From contig NZ_JASCRR010000007.1 in NCBI RefSeq assembly GCF_030010215.1, positions 1 to 64,000 on the forward strand: a DNA stretch of 64,000 nucleotides. The letters are read 5' to 3'. The position numbers and the translations under genes are program-made. Positions 1 through 6,803 of this stretch are shown here, in pieces (the first letter of the stretch is position 1; each line of letters opens with the position of its first letter). The stretch is from Tianweitania sp. UT-5YL-CI-8. Its GTDB lineage: Bacteria; Pseudomonadota; Alphaproteobacteria; Rhizobiales; Rhizobiaceae. The notes under the pieces were generated by a model, which saw only the letters and a list, made by a program, of their open reading frames with translations, did not search any database and had not been told where the DNA came from.

Positions 1-104
1 ATCGAGCGCGCCACACGCTGCCGACGCACCTGTCGTTCAAGATAGTCACGCTCTTGCTTGCCCAGAACCAGGGCCGCTGTCGGTCGACCTCTCGCGTTCG
101 CCAT
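1..104 (-). CDS. IS630-family transposase, N-terminal fragment (runs off the window)
   Basis: Reading the minus strand from an ATG at 104 gives MANARGRPTAALVLGKQERD, followed by a basic stretch with LERQVRRQRV. This is the typical start of rhizobial IS630 transposases, leading into a helix-turn-helix; the DDE catalytic domain would lie to the left of the window. A GGAGAG ribosome-binding site lies about 8 bp upstream of the ATG. Only 34 codons are visible, so whether the transposase is intact cannot be judged. Confidence 0.65.
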   Translation of the reverse strand, partial: MANARGRPTAALVLGKQERDYLERQVRRQRVARS

Positions 105-167
105 CGCTAAGCTCTCCATTGAACAAGAACAGCTTACAATGTAGCGAACTTCAGTTCCAGATGACTA
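1..167 (-). mobile_element. End of an IS630-type insertion sequence (partial)
   Basis: The first 104 bases encode, on the minus strand, the N-terminus of an IS630-family transposase. Between its start and the first CRISPR spacer there is about 60 bp that would hold the promoter and terminal inverted repeat. IS630/Tc1-like elements duplicate a TA target. A TA at 166-167 sits exactly 30 bp before the first full repeat, which is the spacer length of this array. I therefore place the element's tip at about 165 with TA as the target duplication. The other end lies outside the window, so the inverted repeats cannot be compared. The family call rests on the protein start; the boundary is inference. 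Confidence 0.6.
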
Positions 168-364
168 GAAGAATACGAGGCGGCAACCCGGTATCTGTTG
201 CAGTTGGCCCGCGATTTCTGAACTGCTAAGCTAGTACATCACGCGAGAACCGCCCCGATCCGGTTGCAGTTGGCCCGCGATTTCTGAACTGCTAAGCTCG
301 GGCTTCGCCGAATGCGAACACGCTGTTCGTTGCAGTTGGCCCGCGATTTCTGAACTGCTAAGCT
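167..364 (+). CRISPR. Short type II-C CRISPR array: three 36-bp repeats, three 30-bp spacers
   Basis: Three identical 36-bp repeats occur at 197-232, 263-298 and 329-364. Each begins GTTGCAGTTGGCCCGCG and ends TGAACTGCTAAGCT. Spacers at 233-262 and 299-328 are each 30 bp. A third 30-bp spacer (167-196) lies between the IS630 end and the first full repeat and has lost its upstream repeat. The anti-repeat of the plus-strand tracrRNA pairs with the repeat as written here, so crRNAs are made from the plus strand, towards cas2. The repeat ends TGCTAAGCT, faintly like the extended -10 inside Neisseria type II-C repeats (TGCTACAAT), so each repeat could carry its own promoter; that is inference. More repeats may lie beyond the IS to the left. 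Confidence 0.95.
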
Positions 365-365
365 C

Positions 366-412
366 TTTCGGGGCTCAAATGCTTGGTTTTCCAAGCGATT
401 TGAGCCCCGAAA
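366..412. terminator. Long hairpin between the array and cas2, probable bidirectional terminator
   Basis: Positions 366-386 and 391-412 form a near-perfect 21-bp stem around a TTTT loop, with one bulged G at 397. It starts two bases after the last CRISPR repeat and ends 25 bp from the cas2 stop codon. It separates two convergent transcripts: pre-crRNA from the left and the cas mRNA from the right. Neither side has a long T tract, so a simple intrinsic terminator is not certain. Confidence 0.5.
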
Positions 413-436
413 AGCCAACCAAAATCCCGCGAATCA

Positions 437-805
437 CTAGAACAGCGCGAGCTGTTCGGGATTTTTGGAGCGCTTCCGGCGTGACTGATCTGAGAATCGG
501 ACGATGTTTTCATACTGCCGGTCGGTGAACTGGAAGACGAAAATGTCGCCGCGCTCGGGCAGGCTGCTCTCGATCTTGCGGATATAGGCATCGAATTGTT
601 CCTTGCCGTTGCAGATGCGCAGATAGTTGGACAGTTGGCTCATCTCGAAGCCGAGATCGAGCAAATGCAGGCGAAAGGCGCCGGCGGCCTTGCGTTGCTT
701 CTTGGTTTCCACCGGAAGGTCGAACGTCACCAGCATCCACATGAGCCTGTAGGCGGACAGATGCGTTGGCTCGCCGCCTCCCTGTTGCGTGTAAAAAGTG
801 GTCAT
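437..805 (-). CDS. cas2: CRISPR-associated endoribonuclease Cas2
   Basis: This 122-residue protein fits the Cas2 family in length and has the diagnostic first beta strand ending in Asp (MLVTFDLP, Asp29), followed by the basic segment ETKKQRKAAG. Cas2 dimers bridge two Cas1 dimers in the spacer-integration complex. The start codon overlaps the cas1 stop by four bases (802-805), showing translational coupling. It is the last gene of the minus-strand cas9-cas1-cas2 operon, directly beside the array. The N-terminal 20 residues before the ferredoxin-like fold are longer than in many Cas2 proteins, so a slightly later start is possible. No csn2 or cas4 is present, which fits subtype II-C. Confidence 0.95.
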   Translation of the reverse strand: MTTFYTQQGGGEPTHLSAYRLMWMLVTFDLPVETKKQRKAAGAFRLHLLDLGFEMSQLSNYLRICNGKEQFDAYIRKIESSLPERGDIFVFQFTDRQYENIVRFSDQSRRKRSKNPEQLALF

Positions 806-1731
806 GCCGGCTCCTCCGCGCGGCGGCCGAGGGCGGCGAGCGCCAGCGGATTGGGAGGGCGCGGCAGGTCGAGCGCGACGATGCCGGTTTCGAACGAGGT
901 CGCCACGGAATGGACCAGGCGGCTCGCCTGCACCGAAAGCGGACTGGTGCCGGCTGAGGTGTCTAAGTCGAGATCGGCGATTTTCGCCAGCCGCGCCTTG
1001 GCTTCGGAGGTGACCTCGCGGATGCCTTCTGCCATGAGCGACAGCACCACGCGGTCGACCAGCGGGCGATAGGGCTCCATCAGATCGTCGGCCAGCGCAA
1101 AGGCGTTGGCGCGGTTGGAATGGAAAATGCCGAGCGTCGGGTGCAGACCGGCCGCGCAGATGGCGCGGGAGAGCACGGCGCGCAGCACAGTGTAGCCATA
1201 GTTGAGCAACGCGTTGGGGCCGTCGGCATCGGCGTCGCGGCGGAAACCGGTGCCCATCAGCGCCGACCAGTAGCGGCGGGCGGCCTGCGCTTCGAGATTG
1301 TCGGGGTCGCCGGAACGAACCTTTCGCGCCAGCATGGCAAAGCCGGCGCCCTCGCCGCCCGAGGCCGACAGCACCGCGCCCTGCATCAGGATTTTTCCGG
1401 CGACGATCTTCTGCCAGAGTTGCTTGGTCAGCGGTTTGGGAGCGGAGGCCTGCGCCCGCATGCGCGCGCCTTGCAGATGGTGGCCGGCGAGCGGCCAGAG
1501 GCAGGTGATCGGCGCATGGTTCTGCGCGCAGATCACCACCGGCACGTTACGCTCGGCAAGCTTGACGAACACGGTGTTGGACCAGGTCAGGCCGTGGGCA
1601 TGGGCGATGACGGCGCCGATATCGTCCAGCGCGATGCGGCCCTTTTCCTCGTGGCCGGCGGATACGGTCAGGAATCCGCGATGCACCGCCAGATGCAGCC
1701 CATCCGTGCTGATGTCGACGACCCGATCCAT
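802..1731 (-). CDS. cas1: CRISPR-associated endonuclease Cas1 (type II)
   Basis: Cas1 is the metal-dependent integrase that inserts new spacers. From the ATG at 1731 the product has 309 residues. The expected metal ligands are visible: Glu147 (in NLEAQAARRYW), His204 (in TLGIFHSN) and Asp216 (in LADDLMEP). I chose the ATG at 1731, which has GGGG a few bases upstream, over an in-frame TTG at 1755. The TTG lies inside an inverted repeat, and the protein beginning MDRVVDIS matches the usual Cas1 start. It lies between cas9 (127 bp upstream) and cas2 (4-bp overlap). All catalytic residues are present, so adaptation looks intact at the protein level. Confidence 0.93.
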   Translation of the reverse strand: MDRVVDISTDGLHLAVHRGFLTVSAGHEEKGRIALDDIGAVIAHAHGLTWSNTVFVKLAERNVPVVICAQNHAPITCLWPLAGHHLQGARMRAQASAPKPLTKQLWQKIVAGKILMQGAVLSASGGEGAGFAMLARKVRSGDPDNLEAQAARRYWSALMGTGFRRDADADGPNALLNYGYTVLRAVLSRAICAAGLHPTLGIFHSNRANAFALADDLMEPYRPLVDRVVLSLMAEGIREVTSEAKARLAKIADLDLDTSAGTSPLSVQASRLVHSVATSFETGIVALDLPRPPNPLALAALGRRAEEPA

Positions 1732-1749
1732 ACGCCCCACGCCATACGC

Positions 1750-1789
1750 AACCAAAGGTAGATTGCCTTAAGATAATCAACCTTTGGTT
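1750..1789. repeat. Perfect 10-bp inverted repeat between cas9 and cas1
   Basis: AACCAAAGGT at 1750-1759 is repeated inverted as ACCTTTGGTT at 1780-1789, with a 20-bp AT-rich interval. It lies just upstream of the cas1 ATG. It could be a dimeric repressor operator for a cas1-cas2 promoter, or an RNA hairpin in the cas mRNA that sets cas1 translation apart from cas9. The symmetry is visible in the sequence; its function is inference. Confidence 0.4.
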
Positions 1790-1858
1790 AAAAGCAATCG
1801 GGATATGCAACCTTAAAGCGCAGAGCGTTTGGGCCGGAGGGCCGATCCGTACCGGAGA

Positions 1859-4800
1859 TCAGGCGCGCGGGCCGGGGTCCCAGACACGGCCGATCTCGTC
1901 GACGCGCACCTGACGGGCCTTGATCGTCTTCAAGGCATTCGGCATCTTGTTAAAGCTGCGGAACGGATCGGCTTCGTCCTTGTGGCGCTCGTCCAACTTG
2001 CCACCTTCGTTGTGCGGATCGAGATAGATCTGCTTGTTGCGCCGGTCGAATTTGCGGACCCGCGCAATGACCCGCTCGCCGCTTTGCGGATGCTCATAGG
2101 CAACCATGTCGCCGATCTGCAGGCTCATGACCTTTTTCGGATTGTGATGCTCCTGCCTGATCCTCGAGACATAGCCCGGCTGGTGCGCCTCGAACATGGA
2201 GATGACATCCGCATCCCACCGCCCGTCGGGCAGCTGCCAGACATCGAAGCGATAATTGCCGCCGCCGAGATAGCCTTTGTAGACCCGACCGTTCTTGTCC
2301 TTGATCGGGATGATGGTTTCTGTTTCCAGAACGCGGATGTGGCGCAGATTCCGGAACGGATTTTTCTGACCGTCCAACGTTTCAGCTTGTGAAAACCGGA
2401 TCAAGGCCGCTTCGAACTCCTTGCCGGAGAGTCCGCGCGTCGCGGCCCACAGCGCCTCGCGCAATTGCGTGTCGCGGATCGCGGCCAGATCTTTCTCGGA
2501 TTTGAAGTCGGAGAGCTGACGCCGACGCACGACGCGCGGGCTGCCCTTCTCGTCCACCTCGTCGGTCGGGCCATAGGCGGTGTCGTTGTGCAGCTTGCCG
2601 GCGGTCTGGCCGCGGCCGGCGGCGTAGGCGTCGCGCGAGACGGTGCCATGGTCGGGCCGGTGGCTGACCACGGTGTTGCGCAGCGCCTCGCGCAGTTGTT
2701 CGCGAAAGCCGGGCCATGGGTCGGCGATTTTTTCGATCACGCGTTCGGCACCCTCCGCTTCCAACTTTGCCGATGCCGTGGCGATGCGTTGGATCAGCGA
2801 GCGGCTGGTGCAGGCGATGACGAAGGCGTCGACGGCGTGGTGGCGGTGGTCCTTGCGGTTCTTCTCCTTCACCGTATCGCTGCCGCCGATATTGTGATCG
2901 GGCAGAAGATCGTTGAGGTCCCATTTGCGCCGCAGCATCTCGGTCATACGGCCGGGCAGCGCGCGGACGCGGCTGTGCCGGCGCAGCACGCCATCGGCGC
3001 CGGCTTCCTCCGTCGGGTAGAGCGAGGCGAGATAGGTCAAGGACAGGCGCGACATATATAGCGTGTCGGTCAGTTGCCGGGCCAGGAAGCCCTCCTGATC
3101 GGCGAATTTTTCCATCGCATCGCCGGCGAACCGCCAGCGCTTGTTGCGCGGCAAGGTGCCGGCGCGGGCAAGGATGTCTTCGTAACGATCCGCCCAGCCC
3201 GACACATCGGCGGGGGCGCGATTGCGCTTCTGCCGGTTCGCGTGGGTCTTGCAAAGAATCTTGTTGCCCTCGCTGTCGTCCAGCGTTTTCGAATAGGGCA
3301 GGATGTGGTCGATATCGACCTCCGACGAAAACACCATCGCCGCCGTGATCGGCTCGCCGGAATAGATGCAGACGCGGTTGAGCGGCTGGTCCTTGTTCAG
3401 CTCCTGCCAGAGCTTGAGCCGCAGCCGGTTGTAGCCGGTGTCGGCCTGCCCCAGCGCTTTCAACTCCTCCGACCGCGCTTCCGCCTCGCGCGTGTTCTTG
3501 CGGATGGTGCGGTCGATCTCGTCCTTCTGCTTGTCGCTCAGCTTGAGCTCGCGGCCGAGCTCGATGGCGATGCGGTCGGGCTTGCCGTGACGCTTGATCA
3601 GCGCGTTGACCGTGCGGCGCAGCTGGTTGAGCGCGATGTGCACGGATGGGTTGGTAATGCGGCCCTTGAAAACGTCATAGACATCGTCGGGATTGCCGGT
3701 GCCGGGCGGAATGTGCCGGTCCAGCACCTCCTGGTAGTTCGGCAGTTCCTTGTGGCCGGGAAAATTGAGATCGCTCTTGTCGGAATGGTTGTAGCCGCAG
3801 CGCTTGGCCGCTTCCGATTCCGGGACCACCTTGCCCTCGGCATCGGTTTCCGTCTTTATGGCATCGAGCAGCATTTTCGCCGCCGTCTCGCCGATGCGGC
3901 CATAGCCATCCGGCAGATGCACCTTGGCCACCGCCTCGGCCTGATCGTCTGTCAAGGCGCACTCGGCCGTCAGCCAGGCATGCAGTTCGAACGCGTCTTC
4001 GGTGTTGCGCAGTTTCTGGACGATCTGCCATTGCCGCTCCAGGCCGAAGGTTGGCCAGCGGTTGCCGAACCCCTTTTTGTCGGACATCGCCGAATAGACC
4101 TCGTCGCCCAAAAGCTTGTCGCGGGTCTCGCTTTCCTTGTTGAAGCGGATTTCTTTGCCCAGGCCCAGTGTCTTGCGCAAACTGACGAAGGTTGCGGTCT
4201 TTGCGCTCCTCAATTGGCTATGCAATTTGTCACGCTGATCGAGCGACAGCTTGCGCCGCTTCTGCTGCTCGTCGATCAGTTCGAGTTCGTTCAACTCCTT
4301 GTAGAGCCGGAACTCCTGGAACAGCGGATGCGCCTTGGCCAGCCGCTCCTCAGCAGGGTTGTAGCTGCATTTGCCAACAAGCGGCGGCTTCAACGGGCGT
4401 TGGTAGAAGGTGATGTCGCGCAGATGTTTTATGCGCTCCTGCGTCAGAAGCTCGGGATGATGCCCGGCCTGCTCGTCGCACACGCGGTCGAACTCATCTT
4501 CCAGCGCCTGGCGCGACGGGTAAAAATCGTAGCCGTCGCCCTTGGAGTCCTCTCCGGATTCAGGGCGCAAACGGGTGCGTACTGACTTACCGTCCAGCCG
4601 GCGCTTGTAGAGGAAATCGCCGTAGCTTTTCGCGTCGACCCTGGCCATTTCATCGCGCAGCCTCGAAACGCCGATGGCGATTTTCCCGGCTTCGTTGTCG
4701 CCCTTGTCGGTCTTGCGGTTGGATCTGAAGCCCCTTCGCTGGTCGAGCGCGAAGAGAACGCGGCCGATCTGGTAGGGGTGAAGCTTTTCGTCGAGCGCGC

Positions 4801-5158
4801 GGGAGCGCAATCCATAGATGCTGCCGGACAGATCGCCGCCCTCGCCGTCCCCGGTTTCCTTGAGCAGCTTTTTGCGCGCATCCTCGCTTGTCGGCATCAA
4901 GCCATAGTCGGTCAGAGCCTTCAGCAGTGCGCTGCGCCGCGCCACATAACGGTCGCGGCGGCGGCGCATGGCGCGGGCGGCGCGGCGCTGGACGGCAAGC
5001 GAGGCCTTGGTCTGCGGTTCGCGACCGTCGGAAAAGATGCGAGCGCCGATGCCGACGATTCTTCCGCCGCCCTCAGACTTACTTCCTGGCTCGCCTTCTG
5101 TAGAAATCAACGCCCAACCGATTGACGTACTGCCAATATCCAAACCTAATGTGATCAT
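1859..5158 (-). CDS. cas9: Cas9, type II-C RNA-guided DNA endonuclease
   Basis: This 1,099-residue Cas9 is compact, as in subtype II-C. RuvC-I is at the N-terminus (LGLDIGSTSIGWAL, Asp7). It is followed by an arginine-rich bridge helix around residues 57-75, an alpha-helical recognition lobe to about 500, RuvC-II (IAIELGRE, Glu533), an HNH domain (VDIDHILPYS, His618; NRQKRN, Asn641), RuvC-III (HHAVDAFVIA, His774 and Asp777) and a C-terminal PAM-interacting region after about 800. All nuclease residues are present, so it should cut both strands of crRNA-matched DNA. It is first in the minus-strand cas operon; the matching tracrRNA is about 390 bp upstream on the opposite strand. PAM preference cannot be read from sequence. 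Confidence 0.97.
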   Translation of the reverse strand: MITLGLDIGSTSIGWALISTEGEPGSKSEGGGRIVGIGARIFSDGREPQTKASLAVQRRAARAMRRRRDRYVARRSALLKALTDYGLMPTSEDARKKLLKETGDGEGGDLSGSIYGLRSRALDEKLHPYQIGRVLFALDQRRGFRSNRKTDKGDNEAGKIAIGVSRLRDEMARVDAKSYGDFLYKRRLDGKSVRTRLRPESGEDSKGDGYDFYPSRQALEDEFDRVCDEQAGHHPELLTQERIKHLRDITFYQRPLKPPLVGKCSYNPAEERLAKAHPLFQEFRLYKELNELELIDEQQKRRKLSLDQRDKLHSQLRSAKTATFVSLRKTLGLGKEIRFNKESETRDKLLGDEVYSAMSDKKGFGNRWPTFGLERQWQIVQKLRNTEDAFELHAWLTAECALTDDQAEAVAKVHLPDGYGRIGETAAKMLLDAIKTETDAEGKVVPESEAAKRCGYNHSDKSDLNFPGHKELPNYQEVLDRHIPPGTGNPDDVYDVFKGRITNPSVHIALNQLRRTVNALIKRHGKPDRIAIELGRELKLSDKQKDEIDRTIRKNTREAEARSEELKALGQADTGYNRLRLKLWQELNKDQPLNRVCIYSGEPITAAMVFSSEVDIDHILPYSKTLDDSEGNKILCKTHANRQKRNRAPADVSGWADRYEDILARAGTLPRNKRWRFAGDAMEKFADQEGFLARQLTDTLYMSRLSLTYLASLYPTEEAGADGVLRRHSRVRALPGRMTEMLRRKWDLNDLLPDHNIGGSDTVKEKNRKDHRHHAVDAFVIACTSRSLIQRIATASAKLEAEGAERVIEKIADPWPGFREQLREALRNTVVSHRPDHGTVSRDAYAAGRGQTAGKLHNDTAYGPTDEVDEKGSPRVVRRRQLSDFKSEKDLAAIRDTQLREALWAATRGLSGKEFEAALIRFSQAETLDGQKNPFRNLRHIRVLETETIIPIKDKNGRVYKGYLGGGNYRFDVWQLPDGRWDADVISMFEAHQPGYVSRIRQEHHNPKKVMSLQIGDMVAYEHPQSGERVIARVRKFDRRNKQIYLDPHNEGGKLDERHKDEADPFRSFNKMPNALKTIKARQVRVDEIGRVWDPGPRA

Positions 5159-5159
5159 T

Positions 5160-5235
5160 GAAATTCTATACCCTCAAATTTTCACGTATGCACAAAAAAT
5201 TATAGATATTGTAGTTGTGCGTAGTGTGTAGAGAA
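5160..5235 (-). promoter_or_regulatory. Putative cas9 promoter and leader
   Basis: On the minus strand a perfect TATAAT hexamer occupies 5199-5204, about 40 bp upstream of the cas9 ATG, in strongly AT-rich DNA. A GAGGG sequence about 14 bp before the ATG is the only Shine-Dalgarno candidate and is unusually far away. The -35 region (ACACTA, about 17 bp upstream) is a poor match. The -10 is clear; the rest is a guess. Confidence 0.35.
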
Positions 5236-5307
5236 TAATTAAATTAAGCCAAATTGGACCTTGACGCAAAAAAATTCTTTTGGGATTATTGGGCCAATTG
5301 AGATTCT

Positions 5308-5346
5308 GTTGGCGCAAGCGTGGGTCCACACCACTCTTGCGCCAAC
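5308..5346. repeat. Perfect 11-bp stem-loop between cas9 and the tracrRNA gene
   Basis: GTTGGCGCAAG (5308-5318) and CTTGCGCCAAC (5336-5346) are perfectly inverted around a 17-base loop. The hairpin lies in the AT-rich stretch 5160-5550 between the divergent cas9 and tracrRNA genes. No T-run follows on either side, so it is not an ordinary terminator. Nearby are two shorter palindromes around GGGCCAATTG. No open reading frame explains this stretch. Confidence 0.45.
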
Positions 5347-5550
5347 TAGCCTTAGCCTTGGACAGCGCTGGCAAAATGAATCGAAAGAAGCCCTAAATTG
5401 GTTCACCCCACTTTAGGCGATAAATGCCACAATAAACTGTTTCTATCAATATGCCATTGTAGAGTGCAGTAGTGTGTGATTGCGGCTATAGGTCCGAAAT
5501 TCTGGCGAGCAAAAATCGCTTGATTTTTCTTCGAGCTACTTGCATCTTTG

Positions 5551-5627
5551 TTCTTCAGAAATCGCGGTCCAGCCGTTAACAAGCTGGAACAGCACCAGAT
5601 AAGGCCCACGCTACGGCGTGGGCTTTT
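5551..5627 (+). ncRNA. tracrRNA of the type II-C system
   Basis: Positions 5554-5567 (TTCAGAAATCGCGG) are exactly complementary to an internal part of the CRISPR repeat. Partial complementarity continues to the AAC at 5578-5580, which pairs with the repeat's GTT start. This is the anti-repeat. It is followed by a short linker with a CTGGAACAGCACCAG hairpin (5583-5597). An intrinsic terminator comes next: GCCCACGC (5604-5611), a TACG loop, GCGTGGGC and T6 ending at about 5629. Strand is set by that terminator. The 5' end is not visible; I start at the anti-repeat. The RNA should pair with pre-crRNA for RNase III processing and Cas9 loading. Confidence 0.88.
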
Positions 5628-5713
5628 TTGGTTCCGGTATCCAGCTCCGACTTTCCTTTGGGTGGCCTACCTGTCGAAGCATCCCGGGACGATCAAGCGA
5701 AGCCCTCTCCACT

Positions 5714-5901
5714 TCGTCATTCCATGGCAAGCGAGGCGAAGCCGAGCGTGACCATGGAATCCATTCCGTGACAGCTGCGAAGAGCACTGCATCACAGAAA
5801 ACGGCTCATGGTTCTGAACCGCTTCTGTATTCTTGGATGGCACGGAATGGATTCCCGGGTTTCCGCCTCGCTACGCTCGGCTCCACCACGGGAATGACGA
5901 A
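5714..5901. repeat. Rhizobial-type intergenic palindromic repeat
   Basis: A left arm (5714-5770, TCGTCATTCC onward) and a right arm (5841-5901, ending GGAATGACGA) are imperfect inverted copies that share CACGGAATGGATTCC and the CGAGCGTAG-like core. The arrangement resembles the mosaic palindromic repeats scattered between rhizobial genes. It lies in the 5630-6029 stretch, where I see no gene. Copy number in the genome cannot be judged from this window. Confidence 0.55.
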
Positions 5902-6029
5902 ACCGGAGAGTATCGCGAGCCTTAATGAAGGCTTGGCAAGCCGAGTGTGAAGCAAGAAGCGTGCTGAGAGTTCCAACTGATAACGGGCTGGTGCCGTTCC
6001 AGCTTGTTAAGGGCTGGTCAGCGTCTTCC

Positions 6030-6461
6030 TTAACCGGCCTTCTTCGGACGACCGCCCTTGGCGCCATTGGACCGGCTCGCCGCCACTTTCGCCTCCGAGC
6101 GCGATCGGCCGCCACGGCGCTGCGCGTCCATGAATTTCGCGGTGCCGAATATGCCATTCATCAGCCCAGTGATGGTGTAGTCGACATCCAGGCTTTCCCA
6201 ATGCAGCCCGGTTTCGCCAAGAAGCGAAACTTCGGCCAATTCCGCCGAGGTGGCGGTTTCGAGACCCTGGATCGACTTGGCAGGCACCATGAAAGCAGCA
6301 CCATTTGTAAAATCGACGACGATGCGGCCGGAGGCTTCATCGAAACGAACCGAGGCCGGAATGGGAGAATTCGCGCGCTCAGACTCGCCTCGCAGAGTGG
6401 CGTCGCGGTAGTCGCGATCTTCAAAGACAATGTCATCCATGAATCTCATTCCATTTTTCAA
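6030..6461 (-). CDS. DUF2442 domain protein
   Basis: The 143-residue product carries the small DUF2442 fold in its centre (RFDEASGRIVVDFTNGAAFMVP, then LGETGLHWESLDVDYTITGL), followed by a basic, low-complexity tail (RRGGRSRSEAKVAASRSNGAKGG). It overlaps the end of the upstream DUF4160 gene by 29 bp if the ATG at 6461 is used; internal Met codons at 6446 and 6440 would shorten the overlap. DUF4160-DUF2442 pairs recur in bacteria and have been suggested as toxin-antitoxin-like modules, without firm biochemical proof known to me. The Lys/Arg-rich tail could bind nucleic acid. Confidence 0.8.
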   Translation of the reverse strand: MKNGMRFMDDIVFEDRDYRDATLRGESERANSPIPASVRFDEASGRIVVDFTNGAAFMVPAKSIQGLETATSAELAEVSLLGETGLHWESLDVDYTITGLMNGIFGTAKFMDAQRRGGRSRSEAKVAASRSNGAKGGRPKKAG

Positions 6462-6660
6462 CGAACATGAGGCGGTTCGCTTGGACGATAGTGAGCGCTG
6501 TACTCAAATCCCGTTTTTTCATGCCTCGATTGGAGATCACGGTGAGTTTTACCATATCGATACGCGCCTCGCCGTCTCCATAGACATGCACATGCGCCGG
6601 TTCATGGTCATCCGTGTAAATGACAAAACGCATGCCAGCTGAACGGAGAAGGGTGACCAT
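6433..6660 (-). CDS. DUF4160 domain protein
   Basis: From the ATG at 6658-6660 the 75-residue protein reads MVTLLRSAGMRFVIYTDDHEPAHVHVYGDG, the hallmark DHEPxHxHV motif of DUF4160. The histidine cluster looks like a metal or catalytic site, but the activity of the family is not established as far as I know. An in-frame start further upstream (6783) would add 41 residues with no resemblance to the family. It is transcribed with the overlapping DUF2442 gene, away from polA. Confidence 0.78.
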   Translation of the reverse strand: MVTLLRSAGMRFVIYTDDHEPAHVHVYGDGEARIDMVKLTVISNRGMKKRDLSTALTIVQANRLMFVEKWNEIHG

Positions 6661-6803
6661 CAATACATAATAACCCAACTTCTTGGGTTTTCCAAGCGAC
6701 GGATGGGTATGAGGCGCATCTCCTGCCATTCCATGGCACCTTCCACACCAGCCCACAGCCTTAAACATGGACAGTTTTGGCACTTGGCGTTACGGCTAGC
6801 GCC

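Noticed and set aside
106-113. GCTAAGCT matches the last eight bases of the CRISPR repeat, so a degenerate fourth repeat was considered
   Set aside because: The bases upstream do not match the repeat, and it falls in the transposase leader next to its ribosome-binding site.
1731-1755. TTG at 1755 as the cas1 start
   Set aside because: It lies inside an inverted repeat, has no ribosome-binding site, and the extra eight residues are not part of the Cas1 fold.
3074-4585. A 503-codon open frame antisense to cas9
   Set aside because: It lies wholly inside cas9, whose motifs are continuous, and has no family resemblance.
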